Part shown: positions 22,759-33,809 of the stretch, piece by piece
Layout: every line of letters starts with the position of its first letter
Numbering within the stretch: the stretch's first letter is position 1
Origin: Bryopsis sp. KO-2023
Lineage: Eukaryota; Chlorophyta; Ulvophyceae; Bryopsidales; Bryopsidaceae
Assembly: GCA_030272585.1 (NCBI GenBank)
Contig: BSYQ01000007.1
Coordinates: forward strand, 2,732,001 to 2,796,000
Direction of reading: 5' to 3'
DNA: 64,000 nt
Made by a program: the position numbers and the translations under genes
The notes under the pieces: generated by a model
What the model was told of the DNA's origin: nothing
Database searches by the model: none
Seen by the model: only the letters and a program-made list of their open reading frames with translations

Positions 22759-24031
22759 ATGGATTCGAGGTGCGACCCTGTTGCTTATTTCTTCCAGATC
22801 GAACCGAAACCTCTGTATCCCGCACGCGCATAGAGGAAACGACGTCGGGTGTTGATGGGGGTGTCTCTCGTTCTTTTTCTCTTTTTTGCTCAGTGACCGA
22901 GTGGCAAGTTTTCAAAAGGAGCTAACGAACGCCGTGACCGCATTGCAAGGCGTCGTGCGGCGTTACAATGGCGTTGACAGTAAGTGCCTCTCACTCAATC
23001 TTGGCCCCATGCCAGAATCCCGTCAGTTCGCCCCTCACAAAAGAGTGACACACAAGAAAGAGAACCCCTTTTGCTATTTTACAAAAAATTAAACACTGGA
23101 AAGGGAAAGATGAGGAATAACACTGACTAAAATGTATGTATACTCTTAATTTTTATCCAGGCAGCAATGATCCGTATGTAAGGGACTCTCACCTGTTCTA
23201 TGGGCTGCTTGGCGTTGAAGGTATGCACCCTGAACTATGATTTATCATAGAATCTGTCCAAATGACAAAAACTTGGAGGGAATCATTATGGATGATTGAG
23301 ATCTAAAGCAGGGAAGGCTTGATGCAGTGCTATGTTCATGATTTGCTTAATTATCCTTTGAAATGGATGACCAACAGTGCCACATCGGAAGCCCTTGGAA
23401 CAGTGGGAAGCATTTCCGCTCCAGTTTTGATAGAGGGGTGTTCCCCGCTGAGTGAAATTGAACCAAGGTTGAAAACATCTGGAAAGACTATCTCAGGACC
23501 AATCATGCTTGAGCGTCCGATTCCTGAGTTAACTTTTCCGTTTCCTGCTAAAATTTATGCCATGTCTGACCTCCATTGCTCCACATTGTAGAATCTGGGG
23601 CCAGATCGCACCCAGACTTCCCCAAGTCAAAGCCCGAATATCTGGCACCATACACTGGCTTTCAACCCGCAGCCTCCCCTTCGCCACCAACCCCCCCTGG
23701 CTGGGAATTCGACAGCGATCATGCAGACGTCCAAGAACCGACAGTCGGACTGGCCGATGTCCCCTTGATTGCAGCTCTGACTGAGTTGAGGGAATTGTAC
23801 AAGAATCTCGACGATGATCCCCTGTGGCGGCTGGCGTTGATGGGGTCCAGTGCCCCCAGGTCAGACCCCAGGCACGTGGGGAGTCATTCTGAGATTGTGG
23901 ACTGGGACGCAGCCATCTTCGAGTTTGCCGAGTCTGAGAAAAGGGAACAGCCGCCGGCGTTCCAATCTCACCCCTCGCAAAACCTCGACGCAGTGGATGC
24001 TTTGCTGCAATTTGCTCAACTCTCCAATTGA
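22759..24031 (+). CDS. Hypothetical multi-exon gene, unrecognised protein
   Basis: I do not recognise this protein. A possible start is ATG 22759, with a tiny first exon to 22769. Exons 22894-22979 and 23161-23220 join in phase and encode a helical stretch (RVASFQKELTNAV, ALQGVVRRYNGVD). A third coding block within 23392-23565 includes ALGTVGSISAPVLIEG and ERPIPELTFPFPAKIYA. The last exon begins at 23589 (ESGARSHPDFPKSKPEYLAP) and ends at TGA 24031. It is proline-rich, then acidic and helical (IAALTELRELYKNLDDD), and ends FAQLSN. The donor of the third block could not be matched in phase, so that junction is open. There are no cysteines of note, no membrane helix and no targeting signal. A subunit of a soluble complex is the most that can be suggested. 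Confidence 0.5.
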
Positions 24032-25610
24032 GGCGAAAATGGAAAATCGGAGAAAAAAAAATTCAAAATGTGATGGTGTACAAGGGACAAGGAAAAAGGG
24101 ATTAAAAAAAAAGGAAGAAGGAATGGGCTACATGAGAAAAAAGGGGCAAAAAAAAAGGGCAAAAAAAAGGACAAAATTTGGATGGGTACAGTAGTTTGAA
24201 CATTGTGACTTATGGAGACAGAATTCAGCTGCTTGCAGTTTTTGTATTTTTATATTTTCCTTCTTCTTTCAAGGGGAAGGGGGGACAGTCCAAATGTCCT
24301 CAAGGATTTCAATCTGGCAAATTAAGGATTTTGAGTCGCTTTGTTTTGGGGGAAATGAGGGGGGGGGGCCTAACGACAAAGGATTGGTGGGAGCGATATC
24401 TTCTAGCCCTTGTGAATATCACAAAAATTCCAAGGTTTTTTCATCTTCTTTGCCTCCCCCCCCAAAAAAAAAGGAAAAGAAAATCCCTCGGGGGGTTTGC
24501 TTCTTTAGGCAGCTTTTCAGGTTGCATGGAGTGGAGGATATCAGGGAGGCTTTCTTGAGCAACTGCGTTGCAGCCCTCCTTTTCCCATGTATTTTTGTTT
24601 TGATTTGTATCAGTGTGTGCGACTGGAGATGCTATCCTTGATCCCCATTTTTTCTTTTTTGAAAGGGGGGGAGGGATGAGGGATGCTGTATCATTTCGCT
24701 GTAGTGGGGAAGACTTGACATGTGTAATATCGAGTGAGGCATGAGAGTGTGTGCATGCAACTCAAATCTTATTGTCTTCTGTAAGAGCCCAGAAAACGGA
24801 AACCTGGAGATCTCTTTCTTGTGAAGTGAATTTATAATAGTGGGATGGCGTTTCTGGGGCGATCTTGAAATTCCATCAGCAGCTCCTGTTTCGTTCTTAA
24901 CAGGGATTATACTTTTCTCTTCGATTTTTGCTGCCCGAACGTGGCTCCAAACATGGCTCCAAACGTGGGGTCCCCTTTGAAAATCTAGGATCTTTTGGAT
25001 CCTAGATTGGTATAAAAAAATCCCTTTCCTGTTCATTATTTATTTAACCCCCTCTACTCCAAAGAATACAATGAACATCTGTCGCAACATTCCTCAAACG
25101 CAAAATGCTTAGATTCATTTGAAAACAGATCCCATATCCATCCAACCACACTAGGGACGCCACACTGTACGATTCGGTTCTTTTTGTGAATGCACCGAAT
25201 TATTCCCAATTGAACAATTCCCCAAACCTCAGCACACTGTTTACCCAATGACCAGAAATCAAATGATGCCTATCATGTGGAAAGTGAGAGGATGGGTACG
25301 AGGATAATGCGCATGAACAGCTCATTGATTGAGACTTGAAACAGGCCCCAGGTGTAAAGCCCCAGCGACCTACTCGAGTGTAAACAGATAAAGAGAACAT
25401 TGGGCTTGCTGATCAAGACGGCCTCCCCACTCACAGCTGCATTTTTAAAAGTGCAGCACTTTTCTTCAACCCCCTGCAGAAAGAAAATTCAAAAGTCTTC
25501 CCCAAAATTTGCAACCTAGGAGAACACCTCTCACGTGGACCGATTCAATTTGCAAGCAACGGCTGCTTGTTTTGGCCCTGCTCCAAAACATGGCGTCGCG
25601 CTGAAGCATT
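24032..25610. other. Intergenic region, no supported gene
   Basis: About 1.6 kb of A-, G- and T-run-rich DNA before the retrotransposon. It contains G9 near 24360, a small perfect hairpin at 24982-25008 and a short direct repeat of GGCTCCAAAC nearby. Open frames here lack domains. Confidence 0.45.
24982..25008. repeat. Perfect 11-bp inverted repeat (hairpin)
   Basis: AATCTAGGATC and its exact complement GATCCTAGATT are separated by five bases. No gene boundary is recognised next to it, so a terminator or element-end role is only a possibility. Confidence 0.6.
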
Positions 25611-25615
25611 GATTT
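25611..25615. repeat. Target-site duplication, left copy (GATTT)
   Basis: The five bases just outside the left LTR, GATTT, recur exactly just outside the right LTR at 33186-33190. A 5-bp duplication is standard for Ty3/gypsy integration. Confidence 0.95.
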
Positions 25616-25882
25616 TGTTAGACTTGGGGGTGCAAGTCTAAGAAGAGCTAAAAACTAAAACTTATGAGTCCATGACCTTGAAGCCCATTAATACCATGAC
25701 CCCCAAGGATCCTAGCGTCCCCGCATGGTACCTAGGACAACCATCCTAGGTGGGCACCCGACATAGGTCTAGTCATCATGACTAGACCTGACTCACATGT
25801 CCACGTCAGCATGACTATGCATGACTGTACATGATTGTACATGACTGGACCTGACTGGATGTAGCTCTTAACATCCCTAACA
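25616..25882 (-). repeat. 3' LTR of the retrotransposon (267 bp)
   Basis: The LTR runs from TGTTAGACTTGG to ATCCCTAACA. It contains internal short repeats of CATGACT and GTACATGA and a small palindrome around TCTAGTCATCATGACTAGA. By eye it is base-for-base identical to the other LTR. Confidence 0.97.
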
Positions 25883-25884
25883 TA

Positions 25885-25895
25885 CCTCCCCCCCT
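25885..25895 (-). promoter_or_regulatory. Polypurine tract of the retrotransposon
   Basis: On the element strand this is AGGGGGGGAGG, two bases before the 3' LTR. This is where plus-strand DNA synthesis is primed in LTR elements. Confidence 0.8.
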
Positions 25896-26386
25896 AATCA
25901 GTCTCCTCCTGGAGACTCCTTTCCGCACTTCTATATAGCCCATAGAATGATACAGAGTCCCACAACGAACCCCAACTCTTATCATTCAACTATATAAAGT
26001 GTTTCGATAACTTGGAGATGTTATCATAAGTGTATTCGTCAGAATAAGCCCCTACTCTGATATAGGTCACCCGAGTCCTTCTCATACACGGAGTGCTTCT
26101 CGGATCTACCAAGACCATACACTTCTCTACACTGGTGGCGAACCAATGTACATCAACTGAAGTCTCGCAACTTCATCTACTTCCATTTATATTCTCATTT
26201 TGAATGGATCCCAACTCGAGTTCAAAATAGAATATAGCGAGAAATTCAACTTAGTTCACTAGTTCATTGAAAATGAGATATGTTCATAAACATGTCCTCA
26301 CTTAGCAAGAACTTGATCTCGTTCACAAGATCTGGAACTCTTTTCATATCGACACTCGATCATGAAGAAACATTACCCCACACAAG

Positions 26387-27184
26387 TCACGAACGAAGTC
26401 GCCTACTTCGACGTACCGGAATAGGGGGAATCAACGTTGATTTCTTTCTCTTCTGGTACTGCTCTACCAGCTCCCGAGCGTTCTCCAAATTCGCTTCAGG
26501 CTCCCAAGAGTTGTGCTCATGTGAGTATCCCGTCCACTTTACCAAGTACTGCGGAACTACTCGTCGACCGACCTTTACTTCACGGTAGTCGAGGAGGTCT
26601 TCTACCTCATACTCTAGTTCTTCCTGTATATCCACAGGTGGCGGAGGAGGTTGTGTCTTTCCATGCGACCAATACCTCTTAAGTAAAGAAGCATAAAAGA
26701 CTGGATGAATAGGAAGCGAATTAGGCAATTCCAATCGGAACGCGACCTGTTCTGCCATCGGTTTTCGTTTTTGGACACCTTCCAAAACACGAAAAGGACC
26801 CAACCAACGTGGCAATAACTTCCTTGATCCAGGGTGTTTCAATTTGATATGTCGTGCATCCAGCAAGACCATATCACCTACTTGAACATCAACTGGACAC
26901 CTACGCACATCAGCATAAGTTTTCATCCGTTGCTGAGCACTTTCTAAACACCGCTTTGCTTTGACAATCGCCTCACGAATGTCTTCAGTCATCTTCTTCA
27001 CCGCCGGTACTCCAATTTGTGTCCTTTGTCTACTTAGACCTCCAGGACCCATGACATTAGATGTCTTGGATGGAAGTTGTACCGTTAATGGTGTCCATGG
27101 ATTTCTACCGTAGTTCAAGAAGAACGGTGTTTCACCAGTAGCCATCGACTTAGAGTTGTTCAAGGCAAACTCTACCACTGGCAA
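26387..27184 (-). CDS. Integrase C-terminal domain plus chromodomain (separated by a stop)
   Basis: This frame is continuous with the preceding integrase frame except for one TGA (27202-27200). It starts within the end of the integrase core (VVEFALNNSKSMATGETPF), continues through the GPFRVLEG-type integrase C-terminal fold, and ends in a chromodomain (EYEVEDLLDYREV, YLVKWTGYSHEHNSWEP) with a basic tail. In chromoviruses this domain steers integration toward marked chromatin. It would be translated only by stop readthrough; the single TGA is more simply a point mutation. Confidence 0.9.
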   Translation of the reverse strand: MPVVEFALNNSKSMATGETPFFLNYGRNPWTPLTVQLPSKTSNVMGPGGLSRQRTQIGVPAVKKMTEDIREAIVKAKRCLESAQQRMKTYADVRRCPVDVQVGDMVLLDARHIKLKHPGSRKLLPRWLGPFRVLEGVQKRKPMAEQVAFRLELPNSLPIHPVFYASLLKRYWSHGKTQPPPPPVDIQEELEYEVEDLLDYREVKVGRRVVPQYLVKWTGYSHEHNSWEPEANLENARELVEQYQKRKKSTLIPPIPVRRSRRLRS

Positions 27185-27199
27185 TAAGTCACTCCAATC

Positions 27200-28963
27200 T
27201 CATTGACGAGGTCCTACGAAATGCCGTAAGGTATCTTCGAGGATCCTATTCATTGCTTCAGTCTGTCCATCACTCTGTGGATGAAAAGCTGTCGACAATG
27301 CTTGAGTGACCCCTAAGGTCTTACAAAGCTCTCTAAAGAACTTTGAAGCCCACCTAGGATCTCTATCGCTTACGAGGTGCTTAGGAAGACCGTGCAAACG
27401 GAAGACCTCAGTAACGAAGAGTTTCGCCGTTTGTACCGCATCACACGTAGTGTGCGTTGGTACGCATCGCACCATCTTTGTGAGTCGATCCACAAAAACT
27501 AAGATAGCGTCAAATGCTTCCGCTCCTGATTTAGGCAAATCAGTAATCAAATCCATTGAAACCGATTCCCATCGACCATCAGGTATACGTAAAGGTTGCA
27601 AAGGACCAGGCACCTTGCCGCGTCGGTGTTTGTTCCTTTGACATGCATCGCATCCTTTTACGAAGTTTGCGATATCTCCTTCTACGCCAGGCCACCAAAA
27701 GTATTTCAAGACTGTTCTTTGGGTCTTGCGGATCCCAAAATGTCCTGCATATACACTTGCATGGCTATCATGTAGGATATCTTCTCTAAGATTATCCCAA
27801 TTTGGTACTACTACTCGTGCACCATTCCACCACAGGCCTGAGTGCTTTTGACAACCTGAAGCGGCGACATCTTCGGTTTCAAACCACTCATCCCTAGTGA
27901 TCCCCTCAGTCAATCTTTCCCCAAGCATCGACGTACCGGTCCGGGGCGAGGACGGATCCCCTTTCCAAGTTGGTCGTTTCTGGCCACCTCCCAGCTCCGA
28001 GAGTATTCCGATCTGCTGAGAATACGACGGATATCGTGACAAGGGGTCTGCCACGTTCGTCCGACCCGGCCTGTATTCCCACTCGAACCGGAACCCCTGG
28101 AGGACTTCGAGCCAACGTGCCGACCTTCGAGAGAGAGTTTCCTGGGAATGGAAGTATGTGTTAGGCTGGTGATCACACACCACCTTAAACACACGCACGT
28201 CCAAGTAGCATCGCCACAACTTAAGAGCATGTACTACAGCGAACATTTCCTTGTCCCCTATGCTCCAATTAAGTTGGGCTCCTGATAACTTTCGACTTTC
28301 AAAAGCTATCGGATGTCCCTCTTGCAACAAGATTGCACCGATCGCGTAATCCGAAGCATCCGCGACAACTTCAAAATCTTTTTCGAAGTTAGGCATTGCC
28401 AAACAAGGTGCATGTGTTAAATTCTCTTTAACACCATCAAATCCTCTTTGACAATCCTCGGTCCAACTCCACTCTTTACCCTTCCTAAGTAAATTTGTGA
28501 GTGGGGCTACAAGCTTGCTGTAACCTTGCACAAATCTCCGGAAATAGTTAGAGAGCCCTAAAAATGAACGCAATTCCGCAACGTTCTTTGGGACTGGCCA
28601 CTCTACTACTTTCTCTGTTTTCCTTTTGTCAGCGGAAATACCATCTTGATTTATAACAAATCCAAGATAGTGAAGCTCTTTCTTAAAGAAATCACATTTT
28701 GATCTCTTCAAGAACACTTTGTGCTCACGCAAGCGTTTCATCACCGCTCGCAAATGTTGCACATGTTCCTCCGGAGTTTTGCTGAATACAAGTATGTCAT
28801 CGAGGTATATTAGGACCGACTTCCCAATCATACCCGAGAATACCCGATTCATCCAAGTCTGGAATATTGCAGGTGCATTCGTCAAGCCCATTGGAAGCAC
28901 TTTATATTCAAACAGACCGAATGGGGTTTTGAAAGCAGTCTTCGGTTGGTCTGACTCCTTCAA
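27200..28963 (-). CDS. Retrotransposon RT (C-part), RNase H and integrase
   Basis: This frame begins inside reverse transcriptase just after the region of catalytic motif A and carries the second catalytic site YLDD. RNase H follows ([23 protein letters not shown]). Integrase then shows an HHCC zinc finger (H-x-H type, then CDACQ) and the DDE triad in [17 protein letters not shown] and [13 protein letters not shown]. It ends at TGA 27202-27200. It lies in a different frame from the upstream gag-RT frame, overlapping it by a few bases, because bases are missing at the junction. Confidence 0.92.
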   Translation of the reverse strand: MKESDQPKTAFKTPFGLFEYKVLPMGLTNAPAIFQTWMNRVFSGMIGKSVLIYLDDILVFSKTPEEHVQHLRAVMKRLREHKVFLKRSKCDFFKKELHYLGFVINQDGISADKRKTEKVVEWPVPKNVAELRSFLGLSNYFRRFVQGYSKLVAPLTNLLRKGKEWSWTEDCQRGFDGVKENLTHAPCLAMPNFEKDFEVVADASDYAIGAILLQEGHPIAFESRKLSGAQLNWSIGDKEMFAVVHALKLWRCYLDVRVFKVVCDHQPNTYFHSQETLSRRSARWLEVLQGFRFEWEYRPGRTNVADPLSRYPSYSQQIGILSELGGGQKRPTWKGDPSSPRTGTSMLGERLTEGITRDEWFETEDVAASGCQKHSGLWWNGARVVVPNWDNLREDILHDSHASVYAGHFGIRKTQRTVLKYFWWPGVEGDIANFVKGCDACQRNKHRRGKVPGPLQPLRIPDGRWESVSMDLITDLPKSGAEAFDAILVFVDRLTKMVRCVPTHTTCDAVQTAKLFVTEVFRLHGLPKHLVSDRDPRWASKFFRELCKTLGVTQALSTAFHPQSDGQTEAMNRILEDTLRHFVGPRQ

Positions 28964-31701
28964 TACCCTGCTTTCAAATCTAAGGCCGAAAAGAACTTCG
29001 AACCTTGCAGTTGATCAAGGAGATCATCTATCCTTGGTAGTGGATACTGATTCCTGATCGTCAACTTATTTAAGCCTCTATAGTCGATACACATCCGTCG
29101 AGTACCATCCGGTTTGGGAACAAACAAGATTGGTGCACCCCACGGACTACAACTAGGCTTAATCAAACCCTTCTGCAGCATATCAGAGACTTGCTCCTCA
29201 ATCTCTTTTCTTTCACCTGGTGTGTAACGAAACATTGGTCTATGTACCGGTTTCGCTCCAGGGACAAGATCGATTGCTGCATCCTCTTCTCGAGATGGAG
29301 GGCATTCCGCCAACTCATCGGAGAATCTGTCTTTATACTCATCTAACAGACTTTCCAGCTCTGTTTGATATGAAGACACTAGAGGATTTTTGGGCAATTC
29401 GGATACCCCAGATTCCTCCCCCTCAAAAGGGTTCGGGACCTCCCGAACTATAACCAGAAAAGGACAAATCTCCTTATTACGGAGTTGTCTTCGAGCTTGG
29501 GCTATGCTCAACAAGGGATTGATCCGTGCATTAGGCGGACTAGGGGCACGCACAACCAAATTAGGTCGTATCGTGAGTCGGTTTCCCCGTGTAGTTAGAA
29601 CCGAAGCACTACCCGTAGAAAAATTCATCAGTACTCGGTGATTGCATAACCACACATCCCCGAGGTACAAATCAAAATGCTTTGCAGTGATAACTTGACA
29701 CTCGATTTTCATCCGCAAGCCTTGCAAACGCAAGTTAATCGAGGTTATCCCTACGATATCCAATGGAGTTCCATCGGCCATTTCGATTTTGGTACCTTGC
29801 TTACATCTATAACTAAGCCCTGTGCTTTCGCAGAAATGCTTAGAGATATAAGCGTAGCCAGCGGCGCCAGAATCTAACAGAATCTGGCCAGGGGAACCAG
29901 AAATCAAACCTTTGAACGACATTGACATTCTGATATTACAATCCTCTCCTGGAATTGAGTTACCGGGTAACTCCGCTGCAGGTGGATCGTAATATATATC
30001 AACGGGCCAAAGAAGACCTGGTGCTTTACCGCTGCTAAGAGCAAACAATTTTGCTCCTTTTCGATATTGTGCAATCAATCGCATTTGATTGATTTCTTTT
30101 TGTCTAACTGCCATATTATGAGGGATTAATAGGCAGCAACTCGTAGAAGAAGGTGACTCTTTCTTGCGAGCAAAATAATGCTTTAAGAATTCATTCAAAT
30201 TCTTTCGTCCAGGATCCATCCAAACATGGTGTCCCGCTACTGACGATGCAAGAAACTCTTGTCCAGTGCAAAACTTTTTACAAATCGCAAATCTTTCATC
30301 ATTAGTAGATGAGTCAAAAGTGAACTCTCTACTTGCATTCTGCAAACGATGAAGTTCCGATTTTAAAAGTTGCATTCCAGAGATGCAATCGTTCTCCGGC
30401 ACCTTCTCTTCTTTACTAGGCATAGGATCTTGGGCGTCCCCAATGGGACCGACGTCCAAATCATCCTCACCACATCGGATAGAGTCATCATTTCTGTCAA
30501 CAGACATAACCTGGTCAGGGTCATTCTCCACAGAAATATCCGATTTGTTCTCGGGCTCCGTAATATCCGTATCCATCGGATCAAATATTACATCTTTCGG
30601 ATCTGAGTTTTTCGACACCTCCTTTCGAGATAACCCAGATGTAAGAACTTCTATACTAGGAAGTTCTTTCCCGAAACAAGCGAGACTCTTCCGTACCTTT
30701 CCAGTATCACACACATGACCTGGAGAATAAGATGCTCCACATCTGAAACAAAGGTTCGCGGCCTTGCGCCGTTCCCACTCTTTCTGGCTAAGACCCGCAG
30801 GAAAAGATGTTTTACCAACTTTACTCTTACGAGTCTGTTGAGAACCACCACCAAATCTCGATGTAAAGCTCGGCATCATTCGGTTTTTCTTCCGATTAAC
30901 CGGATACACCTTTCCTTTTTCCTCTTTTCGAGATCTCTTTGATCCAACGGTACTTTCCTCCTTTTCTTTGGCACCTTTTTCCAATACTGGGTATCGCTCA
31001 TCATGCGATACTCCTTTTGCCAATACATGGGTACGGAATTCCTCATATGAAGTCCATTCATGACCCGAAGTATCAGTGGCAACCGCTTCCTTCAACACTC
31101 CATGGAGGTTGCGGTGTAAGAACCAAATTTTTGAAATACTATCAATTTTGGTCTTACGAAGAGTAAAATATGTGTCCATTTGGCGCACATATTCTCCAGT
31201 ATTGCATCGCCGGTTAATGTGGTCTTTGAATGTGGACAGTTTTTGCGTCACCGCATATTCGGTGGCCAATTCACCAAAACTTCCATCATCCATAGCAACA
31301 CACATTTCCTCCCAAGTCAGGTTTCCTCCAGAAATTTTCTCTTCCCCGACTCGAGCGATGAGGTGCTTGATTCCCTTGGGTCCCAAGAATGTTGGTCCAA
31401 TCCGACCCCATTCTTCTCGAGGAACCCCCTCGGCAATCCAAAAGATCTCCAAAATGACCTTATGTTCTTTCCAAGGACATTGGCCATCAAATTTATCAGG
31501 CTTGGCCGTGGAAGACTTTTTGCTTCCCGACCCTACAGAAGTACTACCCTTTCTGGTAGCCACTTCTCGTTCCCGCTCACGGTCATCCACCTCTTTACGG
31601 AACGCCTGATGTTCAGATTGCATCAAAGCAATCCGATTTTGGAGTTCTTCTACCGTTAAGGTGGTGATGTCCTCTTCACCAGACCCTTCAGGTCTCGACA
31701 T
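28960..31701 (-). CDS. Retrotransposon Gag, protease and N-terminal RT
   Basis: A 913-residue frame with ATG at 31701. Gag has a coiled start and a CCHC-like knuckle ([14 protein letters not shown]) of the spacing common in plant gypsy elements. The aspartic protease follows with LLDSGAAGY. The start of RT includes [19 protein letters not shown] and ends with motif A ([10 protein letters not shown]). The frame then hits TGA where intact relatives continue with about five more residues. Gag and Pol are thus fused in one frame, as is usual for chromoviruses. Confidence 0.92.
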   Translation of the reverse strand: MSRPEGSGEEDITTLTVEELQNRIALMQSEHQAFRKEVDDREREREVATRKGSTSVGSGSKKSSTAKPDKFDGQCPWKEHKVILEIFWIAEGVPREEWGRIGPTFLGPKGIKHLIARVGEEKISGGNLTWEEMCVAMDDGSFGELATEYAVTQKLSTFKDHINRRCNTGEYVRQMDTYFTLRKTKIDSISKIWFLHRNLHGVLKEAVATDTSGHEWTSYEEFRTHVLAKGVSHDERYPVLEKGAKEKEESTVGSKRSRKEEKGKVYPVNRKKNRMMPSFTSRFGGGSQQTRKSKVGKTSFPAGLSQKEWERRKAANLCFRCGASYSPGHVCDTGKVRKSLACFGKELPSIEVLTSGLSRKEVSKNSDPKDVIFDPMDTDITEPENKSDISVENDPDQVMSVDRNDDSIRCGEDDLDVGPIGDAQDPMPSKEEKVPENDCISGMQLLKSELHRLQNASREFTFDSSTNDERFAICKKFCTGQEFLASSVAGHHVWMDPGRKNLNEFLKHYFARKKESPSSTSCCLLIPHNMAVRQKEINQMRLIAQYRKGAKLFALSSGKAPGLLWPVDIYYDPPAAELPGNSIPGEDCNIRMSMSFKGLISGSPGQILLDSGAAGYAYISKHFCESTGLSYRCKQGTKIEMADGTPLDIVGITSINLRLQGLRMKIECQVITAKHFDLYLGDVWLCNHRVLMNFSTGSASVLTTRGNRLTIRPNLVVRAPSPPNARINPLLSIAQARRQLRNKEICPFLVIVREVPNPFEGEESGVSELPKNPLVSSYQTELESLLDEYKDRFSDELAECPPSREEDAAIDLVPGAKPVHRPMFRYTPGERKEIEEQVSDMLQKGLIKPSCSPWGAPILFVPKPDGTRRMCIDYRGLNKLTIRNQYPLPRIDDLLDQLQGSKFFSALDLKAGY

Positions 31702-32903
31702 CTTAACGAAGGCTAGTGATTAACCTGCATCGCAGGAAAATCAATCCATCAGCAAAATTTTCCTCATGTATATTGGTTCTTATCAAAGTACCAACTATAC
31801 ATTGACATGTGTGGATCAAATTTGTAGCTAACTACAAATTATCCTTGTGAAAATTGACCTTGTATTCATTGAAAATCATTCACTTTCGCAAATACAATCA
31901 ATTTTCATTGAAGGCAACTCATTTTGCCTCATGCCAACTCAGGAAAATAATCGCTATTCATTCTCTCATTTTAGCGGATTATCTCTTCAATTCGATTTTA
32001 TCGATCAACAATCATCTGTCTCCATTAGCGAATTACGACAAGTCCTATTCCTCTAGGCTCAAGAGAGCGTACCATACCATACGAACCACTAACAAAAGCC
32101 CTCAATTTTACACAGACCACTGCGCTAGCAAACCGATCCCGAAAGACCAGGGGTCTAGTGATTTCAAAGGGCAATAGTGACTCTCCGTACAGCTAGGATA
32201 GGAGTGCCGAGTAACGCTCTTTAGACGTGAAAATTGCCGAATCGATTTAATCAAATATCCAAGATCAACCCTAATAAAACTCAAGAGAAATGAACTTCCT
32301 TCTTCTTACTTCCCTCATCTCCTTTTATTGACCAAATAAAAGGTCTCCTTTTGTTATACCGACTCAAGCTCCCCTAGCTCTTGAGTCCTTATACTCGTTC
32401 CACCATCTAAGAGAGTACTCTTAGTGGCTTCTCGAGAGCATATGGTACAACAACCTCTTTACTCTTAGTATCTTCAGGTGTTAACCCTGCCCATACAAAG
32501 TTAACCCCACCCTTTGGATAAAAGAGAAACTTTTATAGTTCAAAAACTATACTATCTTGAAGTCGCAACGTGTCAACGTTCAAAATGATTCTAAAACATC
32601 ATTTCGATCGTTCAACACCTAGAACCGACACGGACGACCTCAAAACACTCAAATTCCGACGCGAACTTTAAAACGTCATAACTTTGCGCACACGCATCGG
32701 ATTCACTCGCAACAAATTGCAACGGATGCATCTTGTTCCGTAGATGCTTTTAGACACCTTATATGTTCGATTCCGTGACGTATACGGTCCGGAACGGGCC
32801 AAAACGTGTCGCTAATCGAACAGCTCCGATTTCCCTGCAGAAAATCCGCGCACCGCAATAAGCAGTGCGACTCCACTTTCCACACGATAGGATGCTTGCC
32901 AAA
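31702..32903 (-). other. 5' leader of the retrotransposon
   Basis: About 1.2 kb between the primer-binding site and the Gag start codon. It is AT-rich with no coding frame of note. It should hold the packaging and dimerisation signals. Confidence 0.6.
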
Positions 32904-32915
32904 GCTCCGAAACCA
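32904..32915 (-). promoter_or_regulatory. Primer-binding site of the retrotransposon
   Basis: On the element strand, three bases after the 5' LTR, TGGTTTCGGAGC begins with the TGG expected opposite a tRNA CCA end. It matches the plant initiator-methionine type site (TGGTATCAGAGC) at ten of twelve bases, so an algal initiator tRNA is a plausible primer. Confidence 0.65.
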
Positions 32916-32918
32916 AGT

Positions 32919-33185
32919 TGTTAGACTTGGGGGTGCAAGTCTAAGAAGAGCTAAAAACTAAAACTTATGAGTCCATGACCTTGAAGCCCATTAATACCAT
33001 GACCCCCAAGGATCCTAGCGTCCCCGCATGGTACCTAGGACAACCATCCTAGGTGGGCACCCGACATAGGTCTAGTCATCATGACTAGACCTGACTCACA
33101 TGTCCACGTCAGCATGACTATGCATGACTGTACATGATTGTACATGACTGGACCTGACTGGATGTAGCTCTTAACATCCCTAACA
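32919..33185 (-). repeat. 5' LTR of the retrotransposon (267 bp)
   Basis: Same length and, by eye, same sequence as the copy at 25616-25882. It should contain the element's promoter. Confidence 0.97.
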
Positions 33186-33190
33186 GATTT
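33186..33190. repeat. Target-site duplication, right copy (GATTT)
   Basis: Exact copy of the five bases before the left LTR. Confidence 0.95.
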
Positions 33191-33261
33191 CCTCTCCATG
33201 AATCGATTTGTGACACAAATTAAGCTTCTGTCCTGTTCCACCCCCTAAAAGAAAGAAAAAA

Positions 33262-33326
33262 AGCATTCAATTTTCAATTCAAAATATAAAATGCCATTTT
33301 ATATTTTGAACTGAAAATTGAATGCT
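33262..33326. repeat. Near-perfect 32-bp AT-rich inverted repeat
   Basis: Arms 33262-33293 and 33295-33326 are complementary with a single mismatch and one base between them. They start AGCATTCAATTTTCA and end TGAAAATTGAATGCT. The structure lies 72 bp from the retrotransposon end and outside it. It could be a tiny foldback element or a hairpin-forming spacer. Confidence 0.75.
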
Positions 33327-33809
33327 GTTTTATTAAACAGGGTATAATTTTACATGTAAATTAGTCATTTTTTTTGGGTCAGACTGAGAGTCCCACCGAG
33401 CCTTCATTGTGTATGGAGGGGGGCCGCATTTGCAGAGAAAGAGAGTTTGAGAAAAGGAAGTTGAGACAAGATCCATCCTCTTGGCACTCTCCAGCTGCTT
33501 TTACATTCGCTTGACCTGAGAGAAGCTGATTCTTGGAGCAGGTGGCAGCTACCAGAATTTTACTTGCACGCAAAAATTTCCAAGATTGCGGATGGGACCT
33601 CCTTCGCTGTTTCGTAGTGCCGACTACAAATGGTCCGCCCTGACTTGTACTCCGCGCCCCACTTGACAGGCTGCGTATGATTGATGTGGGTACGGCAGCC
33701 CTTGGATTATTAAATCCCATCGGCGCACGGGGTTTTGTTCTCCCCAGTTTGACAGTATCCGACGACGAGTTCCAACGAAGCCTGGTTCGATCGTCGACGA
33801 AAAAATAAA

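Larger units (their letters stand above)
25616..33185 (-). mobile_element. Complete Ty3/gypsy chromovirus-type LTR retrotransposon, 7,570 bp
   Basis: The element is bounded by two 267-bp LTRs that start TGTTAG and end CTAACA, with a GATTT target duplication. It reads on the minus strand: 5' LTR 33185-32919, primer-binding site, about 1.2 kb leader, gag-protease-RT frame, RT-RNase H-integrase frame, integrase end with chromodomain, polypurine tract, 3' LTR. The domain order RT-RNase H-integrase plus a C-terminal chromodomain defines the chromovirus branch of Ty3/gypsy. The two LTRs read as identical, implying recent insertion. The coding region carries one frameshifting gap and one stop, so it cannot be autonomous as read. 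Confidence 0.97.
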
